Below, in pieces: positions 24,130-36,000 of a stretch of 64,000 nt of DNA. The translations under genes and the position numbers were made by a program. Position 1 is the first letter of the stretch, and the number at the start of each line of letters is the position of its first letter. The notes under the pieces are model-generated. The model had not been told where the DNA came from, made no database searches, and saw only the letters and a program-made list of their open reading frames with translations. Origin of the DNA: Chinchilla lanigera (Eukaryota; Chordata; Mammalia; Rodentia; Chinchillidae); the NCBI RefSeq assembly GCF_000276665.1, contig NW_004955438.1, positions 6,777,161-6,841,160 on the forward strand. Direction: 5' to 3'.

Positions 24130-27100
24130 TTAAGTGGAGGAAATGTATATTTTGCTTGGAGCAGTATCAAGTTCCATGACTTATGTTCATTGTATGTTTC
24201 ATAAATTCTGAAAATGTGACATAAACTGAGAAAACATTTTTAGTAATCATTTATTTGATGGATAATATATGAAAAGGAAAAGGACATTTGTAGTTGGGAA
24301 TGGTTTGTTTGGTACCAAACTTTAGAATTACATAACTACAGTCAAGTATATCAGTCATTATATCTAAGTGACTTATTCTACAACACGGCAATAACAGCTA
24401 ATGCACTAAGTAGAACAAATCATAGAGGGTAATGTAGGTGAAATAGATTTTGAAGTATTACATTGCCAACAGATAATAGCATGTGGGGAACAGTACACTA
24501 GGCATGGTAGTTTACATAAAGCAATGGAAATAAAAGTCAGTACATCAATGAAGCTCCGATCAAGACTGAGGTAAAGATGATACTGTGAATAGTCATTGAA
24601 TTTCTACAAGGCGTAAGATTCAGCTGTCCAAAGAAATTGTCTCTGATTGAGAACCAAAGCAATACTCTATGCAGTGATATCTGCAAGCTTTAGAATACAA
24701 TTTTCATATTATTTTTTTGCTTTCAGATCTATGTGCTTTGTTTTGTGCTTTTTTCTTGCTTTTCAAAAACAAAGTGAATACACAAGATGTCATTATACAT
24801 ATTTATATATTTATATTTGTCATTTATTTATTCATTTGTTATTTGTATATCAATAGAATTGTTTGAAAATGGTGGAAAAGCAATCTATTCTGTTAGTGAA
24901 AACACTGGTCATCTCTCAGGTTTTAATTTACTTTACACAATTAGAAACCAAAATAGAGTATAATGAGTAACACATAATTTTACAAAGGTGAATAGCTCTA
25001 AAAAACTAGTACTATATACTGCTAACTGTTAAAATGTTTAAAGATAGTAGTGGACTTGGTGAACACACTGATTTTGGTAGATTTATTCAGAGGATTTTAG
25101 TGTGGCCAATGCATTAGTGCCAGAACATTTACTTACCTCTTTTTCCCAAGTAGGGCTTGAGGAGGAAAATGTGAAAAATTTTGTAAGCTTCCTACATAGT
25201 AACAGGATGTGAAATTCCTGCATGGGATGATATCTAAGGTGCTCTAGAGTATAAGGCCCTTCTGTCTGTTTTCTGGAAATGCGAGAGGTCCCTCTGTTCT
25301 GAAGATTAATTCCATTTTTCACATCAAAGTAAAGGTCTTCCAATTTCACTGTGACATTTATGTCATTGAATAGATATCTCATTGACAAAGTAAATTTATG
25401 CATAATATGTTTCAGCTTTAGGGCCCTTGGATTTTAATTAGAGGATGAAACATAAATCAGAATATCTAGCAAGTGCAGTTGATATAACTTTTCCTTGCTT
25501 TCTGCTGGACTAATAGTGACAATCATTATCTCCAAACATATATATCAAATTCCAGATTTATCCTGGGAAATGCATTCCAGGATATTTTTCTTAATGTTGC
25601 ATAGGGTAAAAGAGTAATTTTCAACATTTAGATACTTTACAGAAAAGTGTGCATGAAAATGTCCTATTAAAAATGATTATAAAACCTCTCAACTGTTTTG
25701 TTTGTTCTATTCTTCCTACCATATTTAATATGCCTTGTGGTAAACAAAGAAAGAAACATAAATTAGGGTACATATGTTTTTATTCACTGTATTTGCAGTG
25801 AGTTCAAATGTTTGTTTGGTTTTTGTAACACATCTAACCACTTACAAATATATAAAAAGTACTTGTATGTACTAATTTCTAAGTAAAATACTGTATTTTT
25901 TGGAAAATCAGGGAAAATGTGAAACACCTGTCACTAGAGTAGTTTGCAAACATTGCCAGGCATATCGCCGGGCTGCTAGAGAACCACCAAGTACAGCCGT
26001 CCATAAGGAACCACAATTCACTTAGTACTGGCCGCAGAACAAGTAGGGCATGCACCTAAGCAGCAAAAGGTTAAAGCAAATTATCGTATTGCAGATTTTT
26101 GGTCTGTTGTGGTTTTAAAAACTCCCGTGGCAATGTAAAATTTCAAGGCACAATTAGTGTCAATATGTCCATGGTTTTATGCCACCCAAAATGAAAAAGG
26201 CCTCAAAATACCTTCATGCAAATACTGCTTTCTACTGTTTAGTGAAATAGTTCCTGAATAGCACAGTGAACAAGTTTTCACTGTATTCATAATATAGCTT
26301 CAGGAGAAGAATGGCAGAAGGGAGAAAAGAAAGCATGGTGTTTGAATATTTCTCTGTATACTTGTGAATTTTTACGTTAAGGAGAAGGTATCCATATATA
26401 ACCATGGTACAAAGAACAAATACATATAAAACGAATTGTAATAATCACTGAAATTAAATTGTTCCTTGCATTTCTACTATTTTCCAGAGACTGTGATTGA
26501 CACCAAAGATCTAGTACTTTACAGAAAAAAGAGAGAAGTTCATTAAAGGTCTGCATAAATAATTAGTGAGCATAAATGATGATGGTAGAATGATAGACAA
26601 GTTTGGGAAGCCAGGAAGTGGTGGTAACAATAGCCAAGGTTCTGAATACTCAGAAATAAAAGCACTATAGCTAACTGATATATAGGGGAGGACAATCTAG
26701 ACAGAAAGAGGAACATTGCAAAGTATGGTTTTAAAACAAGTTTCTTACTTTTCAAGCAAAGTTTCTATCTAAAACAGAACTAAGAAAGGAAATTTTCACA
26801 ACACTCAATAATGAAGCTATACACACGGATCCGAGTGTTTGGACCTTAACTGGTGTTCTTGTCTTAACACCAGGTCAGTTTATAACTGAAAAAGATAAAT
26901 TTAAATAGAGGAATGAAATAACAGATTCATGTTCCACAGTGCCAGGGGGTAGTAGAAGGGAAAGGTTTACATTGTTTGAGAGTTAGGATACTATTGAAAA
27001 AATGGCATCCGAGATTTAAACAGACATAGTATTTTATAAAAACGTATTGTCGTTTACAATGTATAAATAAATTTCACAAAACAAAAGTTTCTGAATTGTA

Positions 27101-28560
27101 AATACTTCTCTAACTATTTGGATTTCAAGTCATTCATAGAGGAACCATGGGGATGTGCCAAAATAAATAAAATTTTATCTGCACTTCCCATACTAACTAC
27201 CTGTGGTATGAATCATAGTAGGTTGTAGTGTTCAAGATGATGGTGAAATGATTGGTGAAAGGATAGTCTTGAGTTAAGATTTACTTTAGGAATGCTTTCA
27301 TAACTAATTTATAGAATAAATGTTTCATAGTGCTATTCCCTATTACATTTTCCTTTTTGTAATATTATTCACCAAAAATATATTTGAAGATAATTCTAAA
27401 ATATTAAAAAAGTAAAGGGTGTGCGTACGTATGTACAAATGTAAATTACTTCTACCTAGTGTAAATCAATCATTTCTCCATGATAAATATCACTGGTATG
27501 CTTTTGGTGTGAAAATGAATAAATATGTCAGTCTTGATTCTGTGTTATAATGTAGTAATCTCCTGTGGGTAATAATCAACCCACAGTATGAAAGAATGCT
27601 TCACAGTACAGCAAAAATTGCAAAGAAGGCACTTTCTCAGGCCATTTCTATTCCAGAAAGAAAAACATAAAACTAAAGTGGTCTGTGGACATCTGCTGTT
27701 CATGTAAAAAAAATAACAAGGCCATTACCTGTACAAGTTTAGGTTCCTGTTTTTGGGCTTTAAAGGAGTGGAAGTAAGATTATTAGCTTAAAATTTTTCA
27801 ATGTAAACTGATGGCACAAATACATAGACACTCACATGAACTTTGTAACAAGAGAATTAAATCTTAATTATGAAAGGGTTGATCAAAATTTTTAATTTCA
27901 ACAACTTTTTAATGATCATTTCATAGATCATAAAAATGAGGAGACAAGCCCTATGTATCACAGTTTTAGAAGAAAGGAAGCAGAATTGAAAGCAGGTTAG
28001 TCCAGCTATCAGGTCTGTTACCTTAACTGTTCTCCTCTGTCTCAATTGATATAAAATCTCTCAGCTTGTTTCCTCATGTGATGATAGAAATGCTCATTTC
28101 CTCCATGAAAGGCACATATAGTGATAGAAAACATACATGTAAAATTATTTTTAGCCTCTTAAAAATAAACTGTAATTTATATAACTTCAACATATTTTGA
28201 AAGGACATTCAATTCTAAATAATTAACACGTATGATTATTATCTCTGTGCTATCATTATTGAATTGCGAAAGTTTCCTCCTTCCTATTGTATGTTTCATT
28301 TGTCACAAATCTGCTCTTTCTGCAAGCAAAGGCAAGCACATGGAATTTCTTTTTCTGATGATTAATTGCAGTACAATGCCATAAAAACTAACTTTTATAA
28401 GACACTTGTGAAAATGCTATGTTGAATACCAGATTATGCTTAAATTTGCATGGATTTTGCATAAATTATGATACATATGTGGTAATGCTTTTTATAAAAA
28501 TTTTTCTTAATTTAGGGATAAAATTAGCACTGGTGTCGATGATAGCAAAAACCATCAGTC
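24130..28560. other. No recognisable feature over about 4.4 kb
   Basis: The longest unannotated stretch. It is unique-looking and AT-rich. A 106-codon minus frame at 25083-25403 has no splice or domain support. A slightly CpG-richer patch lies at 25960-26045, containing ATCGCCGGGC and CAGCCGTCC. No RNA gene, LTR or SINE is recognised. Confidence 0.55.
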
Positions 28561-28564
28561 AATA

Positions 28565-28760
28565 ATAATAGTAACCAACCACCAAGTGTTACTTGTTGCA
28601 AGGTTATCTTAATCGCTTTTATGTGTAAACACCAAAATTCTATGAGATAGAGGAGGAAACTGAGTTGTATGTAAACTGAATAATGCAGGTAAAATTATAC
28701 AAAAGACGGAACACAGGCTGTGTGGCTACAGAACTCATAACTAAAAACATGAGACAGTTA
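28565..28760 (-). mobile_element. MIR SINE
   Basis: TATGAGATAGAGGAGGAAAC then TGAGTTGTATGTAAACTGAA, and ACACAGGCTGTGTGGCTACA, parallel the reverse MIR ('acagatgaggaaactgagg', then the 'cagagctgggattc' zone). Strongly diverged. Confidence 0.65.
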
Positions 28761-28769
28761 AGTGGATAT

Positions 28770-29140
28770 GCTTATAACACCTTTCTGCCTCTGAATTTTT
28801 TGAAAAGGGGAAATAAATGCAAGCTAATTGGCAAAGCACAGAATGGGTGAAGGACTGTGAAACACTAGCTATGTGACACAACCTATGCATAGCTTCTCTG
28901 ACCCTCCACTTCATTCCTGAGCGGGCATGTCACTTCTAACACTGATAAAAGTAATTTTTAAAATGCCCATCTGTAAGGATGGCATAGCTTATTTTATAGA
29001 ATACCCTCAAGAAATAATCATTAAGTATGAAATTGGAAGTATCTTACAGTTTGAACTTCATAATTTTCTTTTAAAACACTTACTGTGATTTAATCTACAG
29101 CAATTTTTAGTAAAACTTCCAGGATATTAAAATATTATTT
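28770..29140. other. No recognisable feature
   Basis: AT-rich sequence upstream of the U1 pseudogene. I see no snRNA-type proximal sequence element at the expected distance of about 50 bp, which fits a retrocopy rather than a transcribed U1 gene. Confidence 0.5.
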
Positions 29141-29335
29141 AAAAAGACTTAAGTACTTACCTAGCAGGGGAGACTCCGTGATCACAAAGGTGGTTTTCCC
29201 AGGGTGAGGCTTACCCATTTCACTCTGGTTGTGCTGACCTGTGCCATTTTCCCAATCAGTGAGAAAACTCGACTGCATAATTTGTGGTAGTGGAGAACTG
29301 CGTTAGTGTTTTCCCCTGAGAGAAGAAAAAGACTT
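29141..29335 (+). repeat. Target-site duplication pair around the U1 retropseudogene
   Basis: AAAAAGACTT occurs at 29141-29150 and again at 29326-29335, bracketing the U1 copy and a 7-base spacer (AGAGAAG). The upstream context TTT|AAAAAG fits L1-endonuclease cleavage. Confidence 0.85.
29153..29318 (+). pseudogene. U1 snRNA retropseudogene, full length
   Basis: U1 RNA base-pairs with 5' splice sites in the spliceosome. This copy keeps the 5' splice-site-recognition end (GTACTTACCTAGCAGGGGAG), the stem-loop I/II landmarks GATCACAAAGGTGGTTTTCC and CAGGGTGAGGCTTA, the Sm site with its 5' flank (ACTGCATAATTTGTGGTAG) and the 3' CCCCTG end. It is 166 bases long against 164-165 for U1. There are scattered changes: first base A to G, a loop I change, and several in stems II-IV. 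The flanking 10-bp duplication shows RNA-mediated insertion, most likely by L1. There is no long poly-A tail. Confidence 0.95.
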
Positions 29336-29344
29336 GGAAGAATT

Positions 29345-30574
29345 TTATAACATGCAACAGAAAATACTTTATATTACAAAGGATGAGAATTAAAGCAATG
29401 GATAAACAATATCAGATAATCATAAACATATTTTGCTTTGTGTTATACCCATAGCTTTTATATAATCATAATTTGTGCTCTATGAGTAGTGCTTTTCCAA
29501 TATATGAAAAGCACCTGAATTTAGATCTGCAAAATTGCCTGCTTCTAACTATTAAGTGCCGATATACCGATTTCATATACATTACTTACTGACATAAATT
29601 ACTGCCCACTGCCTGAATAGTTTCAACAGCCCCTTATGAATCTCACTGATCATCTGCAATGTAGCGTTTGACTCACTAACATAATTTAGATGTGGTCTTA
29701 CAATTGAGGTAGCAACGTGATTTGTCATCTCTCATTAGCCAAATGTCTGACAGTGGTACTAAAAATTCATATCAAGTCATTAGCGTGACTTCACAACTGG
29801 GCAATTTCATTAGTGTTCAGGAACCAGAAACCAAAAACTGCTTTCGAATTAGTGAATCTGTTTTCAATTATGATGTTATCTGGATGTCTACCCCATGTCC
29901 AGGTGCTGAACATTTAAAATGCTGAAGGTATAGGATTCTTGAGTTAGCTTTCTCTGAATTAAGTGTTTTCATTGTTGTATAAGCTTGCACCACATTAAAG
30001 AGTCTTACAACGTCTATACAGTGGAACTTGACATAGAAGACACAGTAAGCTTTCAATATTCCCAGGACAAAAAAATTGATGAATATAATATTGAAGGATC
30101 TTGTGCCAGTTACCGTATTTGGCAAATATCAAGAGAAATTTTAAACAGTCTATGAATTTTCTGACGTTGTTCCAGCCTCAGCTACTGTATGTTCATAACG
30201 GGGATGATCTGTACAGAATACTATGTAATTACCTGCAATATTTTTCCTGTTTCAGATTTCCATGAATTATATATAAGACAGGTTACATTTGATGATAGGA
30301 ACTTAGTTTGAGGACATATAAAGGTATGCGGAAGGGTAGGCTACTCAGTATGTGAATACCCTAGTGAGGAAAAATTAAAACAATATTCAGGATACCCAGT
30401 GGTGGCCTAGGTAAGTGAAACAAAACATCATCCTCTTAGGATCTCTTGTTAGTCCTGATAATTAAACTGATATAAAATAAATTAACAAAGGAAGAAACCA
30501 AAGAAGTGATGAAACTTAAATTCTTATGTACGTTCAAAAAAAAGTGACTACTGTGGAAAAATAATTAATTCTTA
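29345..30574. other. No recognisable feature
   Basis: Unique-looking sequence between the U1 copy and its partial duplicate. Opposed frames of 67-85 codons near 29.7-30.1 kb overlap on both strands and look like chance. Confidence 0.55.
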
Positions 30575-30633
30575 TTGTGGTAGTGGAGAACTGCGTTAGT
30601 GTTTTCCCCTGAGAGAAGAAAAAGACTTGGAAG
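30575..30633 (+). repeat. Exact 59-bp copy of the U1 pseudogene 3' end plus its flank
   Basis: Identical at all 59 positions to 29282-29340. The first 37 bases (30575-30611) are U1 sequence from inside the Sm site to CCCCTG. The last 22 reproduce the locus flank, including its AAAAAGACTT duplication. The donor was therefore this genomic locus (or its transcript), not mature U1 RNA. The 8-bp motif TCTTATTG occurs at 30570-30577 and 30656-30663, probably the target duplication of a 78-bp insert. Confidence 0.95.
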
Positions 30634-30637
30634 TCTT

Positions 30638-30665
30638 TTCAATAAGACTTGGCTGTCTTATTGAA
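30638..30665. repeat. Perfect inverted repeat at the edge of the U1-derived insert
   Basis: TTCAATAAGAC (30638-30648) and GTCTTATTGAA (30655-30665) are exact reverse complements around a 6-base loop (TTGGCT). A second small palindrome, AAGACTTGGAAGTCTT, lies at 30622-30637. Both reuse the AAGACTTGG word of the insert. Confidence 0.9.
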
Positions 30666-30831
30666 TGAGAATTCGTTTAACAAGTTCGGTGTCTACAGAT
30701 ATTTTTCACGTTTAGATTGTATCTCCGCTGACAGGAAGGTTTCTTCTGTACTGGTACAGAGATGCTATCTTTCATGTGGGCAGTTTCTGTAGTCTCTGGT
30801 GACGGTCAGTGAGAGTCAGGTTTCTTCTCTT

Positions 30832-30847
30832 CCAGTAGGGGGAGGGC
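30832..30847 (+). promoter_or_regulatory. CTCF-like motif
   Basis: CCAGTAGGGGGAGGGC closely resembles the CTCF core (CCASYAGRKGGCRS). It is the only such match I noticed, and a motif alone does not show binding. Confidence 0.3.
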
Positions 30848-30849
30848 AG

Positions 30850-31870
30850 AGTGACCGTTTTGTATCTACAATTTTTTCTAGGGCCTTTACCCTAAAATAA
30901 TCTTCATGACCCAGCAGGACATTGTAAGGTGTGTATTGTCACCTTTCATTTGGTATTCCAGGCAGTATAAAGGCATAATTTGTGCACTGTATGCTACTTC
31001 TGCTAACAACATTAAGTGCAGGTATTATTGCATTCATTTCATATATGACGATGCTCACATGCAAGAGACAGAACCCACTGTCTCTCTCTCTCTCCCTCAC
31101 TCTTTCGGAGAACTTGAGATGGGGTGTTGATACAAATCTATGGACGAGGAAAGGCAGAAATAAAACGGAAAAAACAATGCAGTTACTATATGCTTTTCTG
31201 ATTCTTTCTGGACTCACTAACCACTATGCTGTCTTTTTAACTTTTACTTTTTTATAAGGAAAGATTGGTGATATTTAAAAATAACTTAAATATTCAGAGA
31301 ATAATTAAAAGATATTAACAGGGGGGATTTCCTGCTATATCAACAAATCCAAGGAACATAATGACACGTGAGTGCAATTTATTTAAGTATAAACTACTTT
31401 TCTCAGGCCCCCACTGATTTAATGTCCATATCCCCCTCAGACTCAATGTAATGTGTCAAATGAGGGGCTGTCTTATTGAATCTGAAATACATAGCATTTT
31501 GCTTTACAAATTCTTTACAAATATTTACTGAATGAATACATAAGTAAATATTCAGTATAATACTGTGGGTTAACATATAATTTTTAATAACTTTATAGGC
31601 CTACAAATCTATGGCTAAGTCATTTTACATTTTTATATCTGTCATATGTTATATTTTGTATTTTCATATCTGTGATATATCATATTTTGCATGTTTAAAC
31701 ATATCTGTGTGCTCTCACCAGGGGAAAAATGAGCAGATACTAATACAACTTTATCTTTTATTTGACATTCATAAATTAAAAATCCAATATTATATCCTAC
31801 TGTACTATAAGATAATATGTTCCAGATAATTTATAGTTCACAAAGTCAGTTACTGATTACATACTAAATA
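30850..31870. other. No recognisable feature apart from a (TC)n run
   Basis: Unique-looking. A short (TC)n tract lies at 31078-31104. Frames on both strands across 30.9-31.25 kb overlap it and are not supported as genes. Confidence 0.55.
31078..31104. repeat. (TC)n simple repeat
   Basis: CTGTCTCTCTCTCTCTCCCT, continuing into CACTC. A short, slightly impure dinucleotide run. Confidence 0.9.
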
Positions 31871-31874
31871 TCTT

Positions 31875-32035
31875 TGTTCGTTTGTTTGTTTTTTGAGATA
31901 GGGTCTCACCATGCAGTTCAAGCTGTTTTTGAACTCATTATGTAGTCTAGGCTGAGCTCAAACTCGCAAGAATCCTCCTGCCGTAGGTTTCAAAATGCTG
32001 TGGGATGACAGACCTGTACCACCACACACAGCTCC
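31875..32035 (-). mobile_element. B1-like SINE
   Basis: A (TTTG)n tail region is followed by GAGATAGGGTCTCACCATGC, TGTAGTCTAGGCTGAGCTCA, AATCCTCCTGCCGTAGGTTT and GACAGACCTGTACCACCACA, the reverse complement of a B1. It carries the same second 'ctcaa' segment as the copy at 136-291. Confidence 0.93.
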
Positions 32036-32079
32036 AGCTGACATACTTATAAAGGCTCCCAAGACTACACCTTACTTTT

Positions 32080-32106
32080 AACACACACACACACACACAC
32101 ACACAC
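32080..32106. repeat. (AC)n microsatellite
   Basis: About 13 uninterrupted AC units. Confidence 0.97.
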
Positions 32107-32342
32107 TTTAATAGAGAAATTCAAAGAATTAAATGTTTTCCATTGTTATCAAACAGCAGCCATAGTAAAAACTTATGCAATTGATTGGAGTCGGCACTAA
32201 CTCTTGCCTTTCCTGTTTGGAAATTCATGTTCGCAGTACTACTTACCAATCAGTACTGACTATGACTTTGTTAATCTGTAAAGGGGAGGATTTGAGTTCC
32301 AAAAGGATTCTCTACGTAGTAACAGATTATGTGGAAAGAGTT

Positions 32343-32436
32343 GTATTTTTTTTTTTTTTTCCAGCACTGGGAATCAAACTCACGACCTCGCACTTGCCAG
32401 GCAGGCGCTGTGCCACTGAGCTAAATCCCTAGCCCC
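32343..32436 (-). mobile_element. ID-type SINE
   Basis: Poly-T, CCAGCACTGGGAATCAAACT, CGCACTTGCCAGGCAGGCGC and CACTGAGCTAAATCCCTAGC. A perfect 13-bp duplication TGTGGAAAGAGTT lies at 32330-32342 and 32437-32449. Confidence 0.97.
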
Positions 32437-32454
32437 TGTGGAAAGAGTTTTATA

Positions 32455-33005
32455 AGGTATGTCACAGTCTGTAATATAAAATCACCATTGTTTGCATTTG
32501 CCACATCTCTTCTACTTTCATTATAAAATATCACAGGTGCAGGTATCCACACAAAAGAATAAAGTTAAATCCACTTCCACATATTCACACATTTTTCAGT
32601 TCATTTGTGTCCCATAGCTTATTCATTAATAGATCATTGAAATAATTAAGTACAAGAAAATTGCTAATGAACACCTAGCATAATGCCATGTGGTAAAATG
32701 ATACATGGTAAATATAAAGTGTGATTCTTACTTTTGAAATGTTGACTAGAATTCCATATAAACATTTGTACAAATCTGAAATAATTCAGTTAGAAATATT
32801 AAAGGTTGATAAATGTTGGTTGAATGAATATAATACTCACAAAAATATCAGGGAGCAAAGTGGAAACTGATGAAAAACAAGTTCTTTATAGCTAAAAGGG
32901 AACATATGACCAGTATTAAAATATTCTCAACCTTATTCTCATTTAAAGAAACCAAGATACTGCAATAATGATTTTCACTTCATAAATGAATATAATTTCT
33001 AAAAT
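32455..33005. other. No recognisable feature
   Basis: AT-rich. A TGTTGGTTGAATGAAT word at about 32813 hints at an L2/MIR terminus, but too little surrounds it to call. Confidence 0.5.
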
Positions 33006-33010
33006 TTTAA

Positions 33011-33067
33011 ATTTTAAATTAAAATAAATTTTAATTAAATAAATTAAAATTTATTTAAATTTAAAAT
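33011..33067. repeat. Near-perfect A+T hairpin, 24-bp arms
   Basis: The left arm 33011-33034 pairs with the right arm 33044-33067 at 23 of 24 positions around the 9-base loop TTAAATAAA. The whole block is A and T only, so it could extrude as a cruciform. Confidence 0.93.
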
Positions 33068-33069
33068 AT

Positions 33070-36000
33070 TAACATTAGTCATTCATGGGGAAGTAGAAGA
33101 ATGGTGTTTCATCAGACTAAATTGAATTACATTTGAAACTGAATTTTATATTACAGAGTCTCTCACAGTTTGTATTGCATTGTAATAATGTTGGCCTCAT
33201 CCTCTTTTCTATCCTTTATTCCTTCTTTCCAGCCCAATCTTACATGAACTATTAAATCCTAAAGATCCTGGGGACATAAACAAGAGAGCTGGCCACACAG
33301 GAAAGGAGAGGCTGCTTTGGTATAGTGAGAGGCATTAAGCTTAGGATACCCCAGACCTCCGCTTGATGTTAAAGGCTAGGGAAACCAAGGAGGCATCCTC
33401 CTGGAGAAATGAGCAGGTAGCATATGTAGAATGATGGAACCAGGAAAAATGTTATAAATATAAAAAGGATGAAAACAGAAGAAAACTGTACTGGGTGGGA
33501 ATCACTTTAATCTGTGTGAGTGAAGAGATTTCAATATATGTGGCTGTATAAATAAATGTAAAATACTAGACTTAGAACAGCATCCATCTGAATGAATAAG
33601 CACATGTATGTTCACTCTTCCCTTTGAGAGGTCTGAGAACAGCGTCAGCTCTTCAGTACTGAGGTATGTCCCCTGAAGTTTGGCTTTTATGGACTGATCT
33701 TATTGAAAGGAGCTACAATCTGTAGAACATGGCTGAATGTAAGAATGCAAAGGAAATACCAGAGATCAGAAACTCTTGTGTCAGGAAACAGGGAATTACT
33801 TGAGAAATGAAAAGACCAGAAAGAAATGAGAAAGTTTAAAAGTCAGTGGTCAAATCTAGTACAACTCGATCACTTAAATGATAGTTACAGCTTGTATCTA
33901 CTGAACAAGAAACTCTGACAACAAAAAAGTATAAAATTAAGAAAAACATTGATGAAGAATGGAATATATAAATACTTTCAGAGAACTACTTTTTAAAACA
34001 TAAAACTCAAAAGGAAAGTACAGTTATCAACTACTTGATAAAACTCACACAATCTACTCAATGTGAAGGCATATCTACTCTGTTGGCCAGAAATCTCACA
34101 TTTAGATTCAGCAGTTTAGTAAAAAGCCAAATATATGACAGCAAAGGTCATAGGGTAACGATCCTAAAAGCATGCTTTACAATATCAAGTTGTTAGTAAA
34201 ACCAAGTCATTCGACTGAGTGACGCATGGAAAAGAAAACAAAGCAAGAGTTTCTGCTTTCTCTTAGGTTGTATCAGGTCAATTCTCCCATCAGAAACAAG
34301 TGTATAAACTTCCATGAAATTTTAAAATGGAAAATGTGTTGCTTCCATTCATACATAAAGGAAAAAGGTGAATAATTTAAAAATCTTAGTTTTCATGAAC
34401 CCATCTGGGAACTGAGGTCGCAGAAGGCATGAGCATGAAATCTAAAGAATGACAGGTGCTGCCGGGCAGACAAGGCTCAAGCTCTGACTCCCGGGCACCC
34501 AAGAGCTGCATGAAGTCAGCCTGCACTGAATGCTGGTAACAAGAATCCAGCTGCCTCTACCTGAATGGATAAGAACAAGTGTGGGCCCCAGGGAAGCACG
34601 GAACTCCCGGGAACTGCAGGTGCAAGGGGACTTTGCACCCACTTGCTTGCGCTGCTCTGAGAGCCTTTCCAAGGTGATTAGATACTGTGCTGCAATACCA
34701 TTTCTGGCTTGGAATAAATTTCCCCTGAGAGTTTAAGGTCAAAAGGAGAGGAAAGGAAGCAGCTGTAGGAAAAGACAGAAGGCATTTCTGAACACAGCAA
34801 TGTGGTACTGTAATCCTCAGGGGCCACGGGGAAAGACTGTTGGCACTGGACAAGGGAAAATAGATTCAAGAAGATTAAATAGCCACAGGCTGAGATTATT
34901 GGTAATGTTTAAAAGCTACTGGGACTCTACAGTCTTGCGCACTCAGTAGTTTGACCTATATTATCACAGATCTTTGTGACTGGATCTTAATAGTACGACC
35001 TTATCAGACTGAGGCAAAAAGGCACAAATCATGGAAACTGGAAATAAAATGGCTTGATCAAGGGTTCATTCAGTGGAAGATTCTTAGACTGAAATGCAGA
35101 TACTGTTTTTGTTAGCATTTTAATAACTGTTAAAACTAGTGTAGTTAATAGAAATGAGAATACACTCTAGTGAAGCTAGAGTATCATGCACATATATTAG
35201 AACAGAAAAAAGGTACAGTAGCTTTGTCAGACTTGCGATGGTCACAACAGTGCCTACGAAATTGTGCCACCCAGTTTCCCTCTTCAGAAGAGATTTTCCC
35301 CACACTGTACACAAATAGCCAAATTAGAATATGAGGTTTCTAACATTTAAATCTTCAAGGCCATTCCTTTCAAGTTCTTGATGTAACAATTCACTATTTC
35401 CTCTCCCCTGGAAGAAAAACACTACAATGCCCAGTACTCAAAGTACTAAAGAAGGTGGACTTCATGCTGTTTGTTTTCAATTTACACTCTCCTATCACCT
35501 CAGCATATCCATGGACCTGCAGAACCACAGCTTTCCAGTCATCTGGGAGAGATCCTTGTAAGGTCGTTGCTTCAAACAGTCCTGTAAAGAGTTTATCTTA
35601 GTGGTGGCCCTAAGAGACAACAGTGGATAACTGAATTTCTTCACATAGAAGGAAAAAACTTCCTAAAATGTATTAACTTATTTGATTACATGAACAAAGG
35701 CTATCTGACATTGATTTGTCTCTTAGTTTGTTAAGTAATTGCCTACCTTGTTGCAGTTTCTTATTTCTGTGTACCAAGAGGTTTGATAAATATTAAAAAC
35801 AGATTTATCCATCTATCCAACATATGGAGTCACATTTCCCGTTCTTGATGTAATTAACCAGGAAGTTAGGAAGTTAACACCAGAAGGCAATAAAAAAAGT
35901 TTTTTGCTTTCACTTAACTTTCCATTCAAATAATATATATTATATTGTATCCTATTACATTTAGTTCAGTGTTCACTTATTTCTTTCAAGGTTTATTCAT

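Noticed and set aside
25083..25403. 106-codon minus frame in unique sequence
   Set aside because: No recognised domain, splice pair or processed-pseudogene hallmarks. Length is within chance for this composition.
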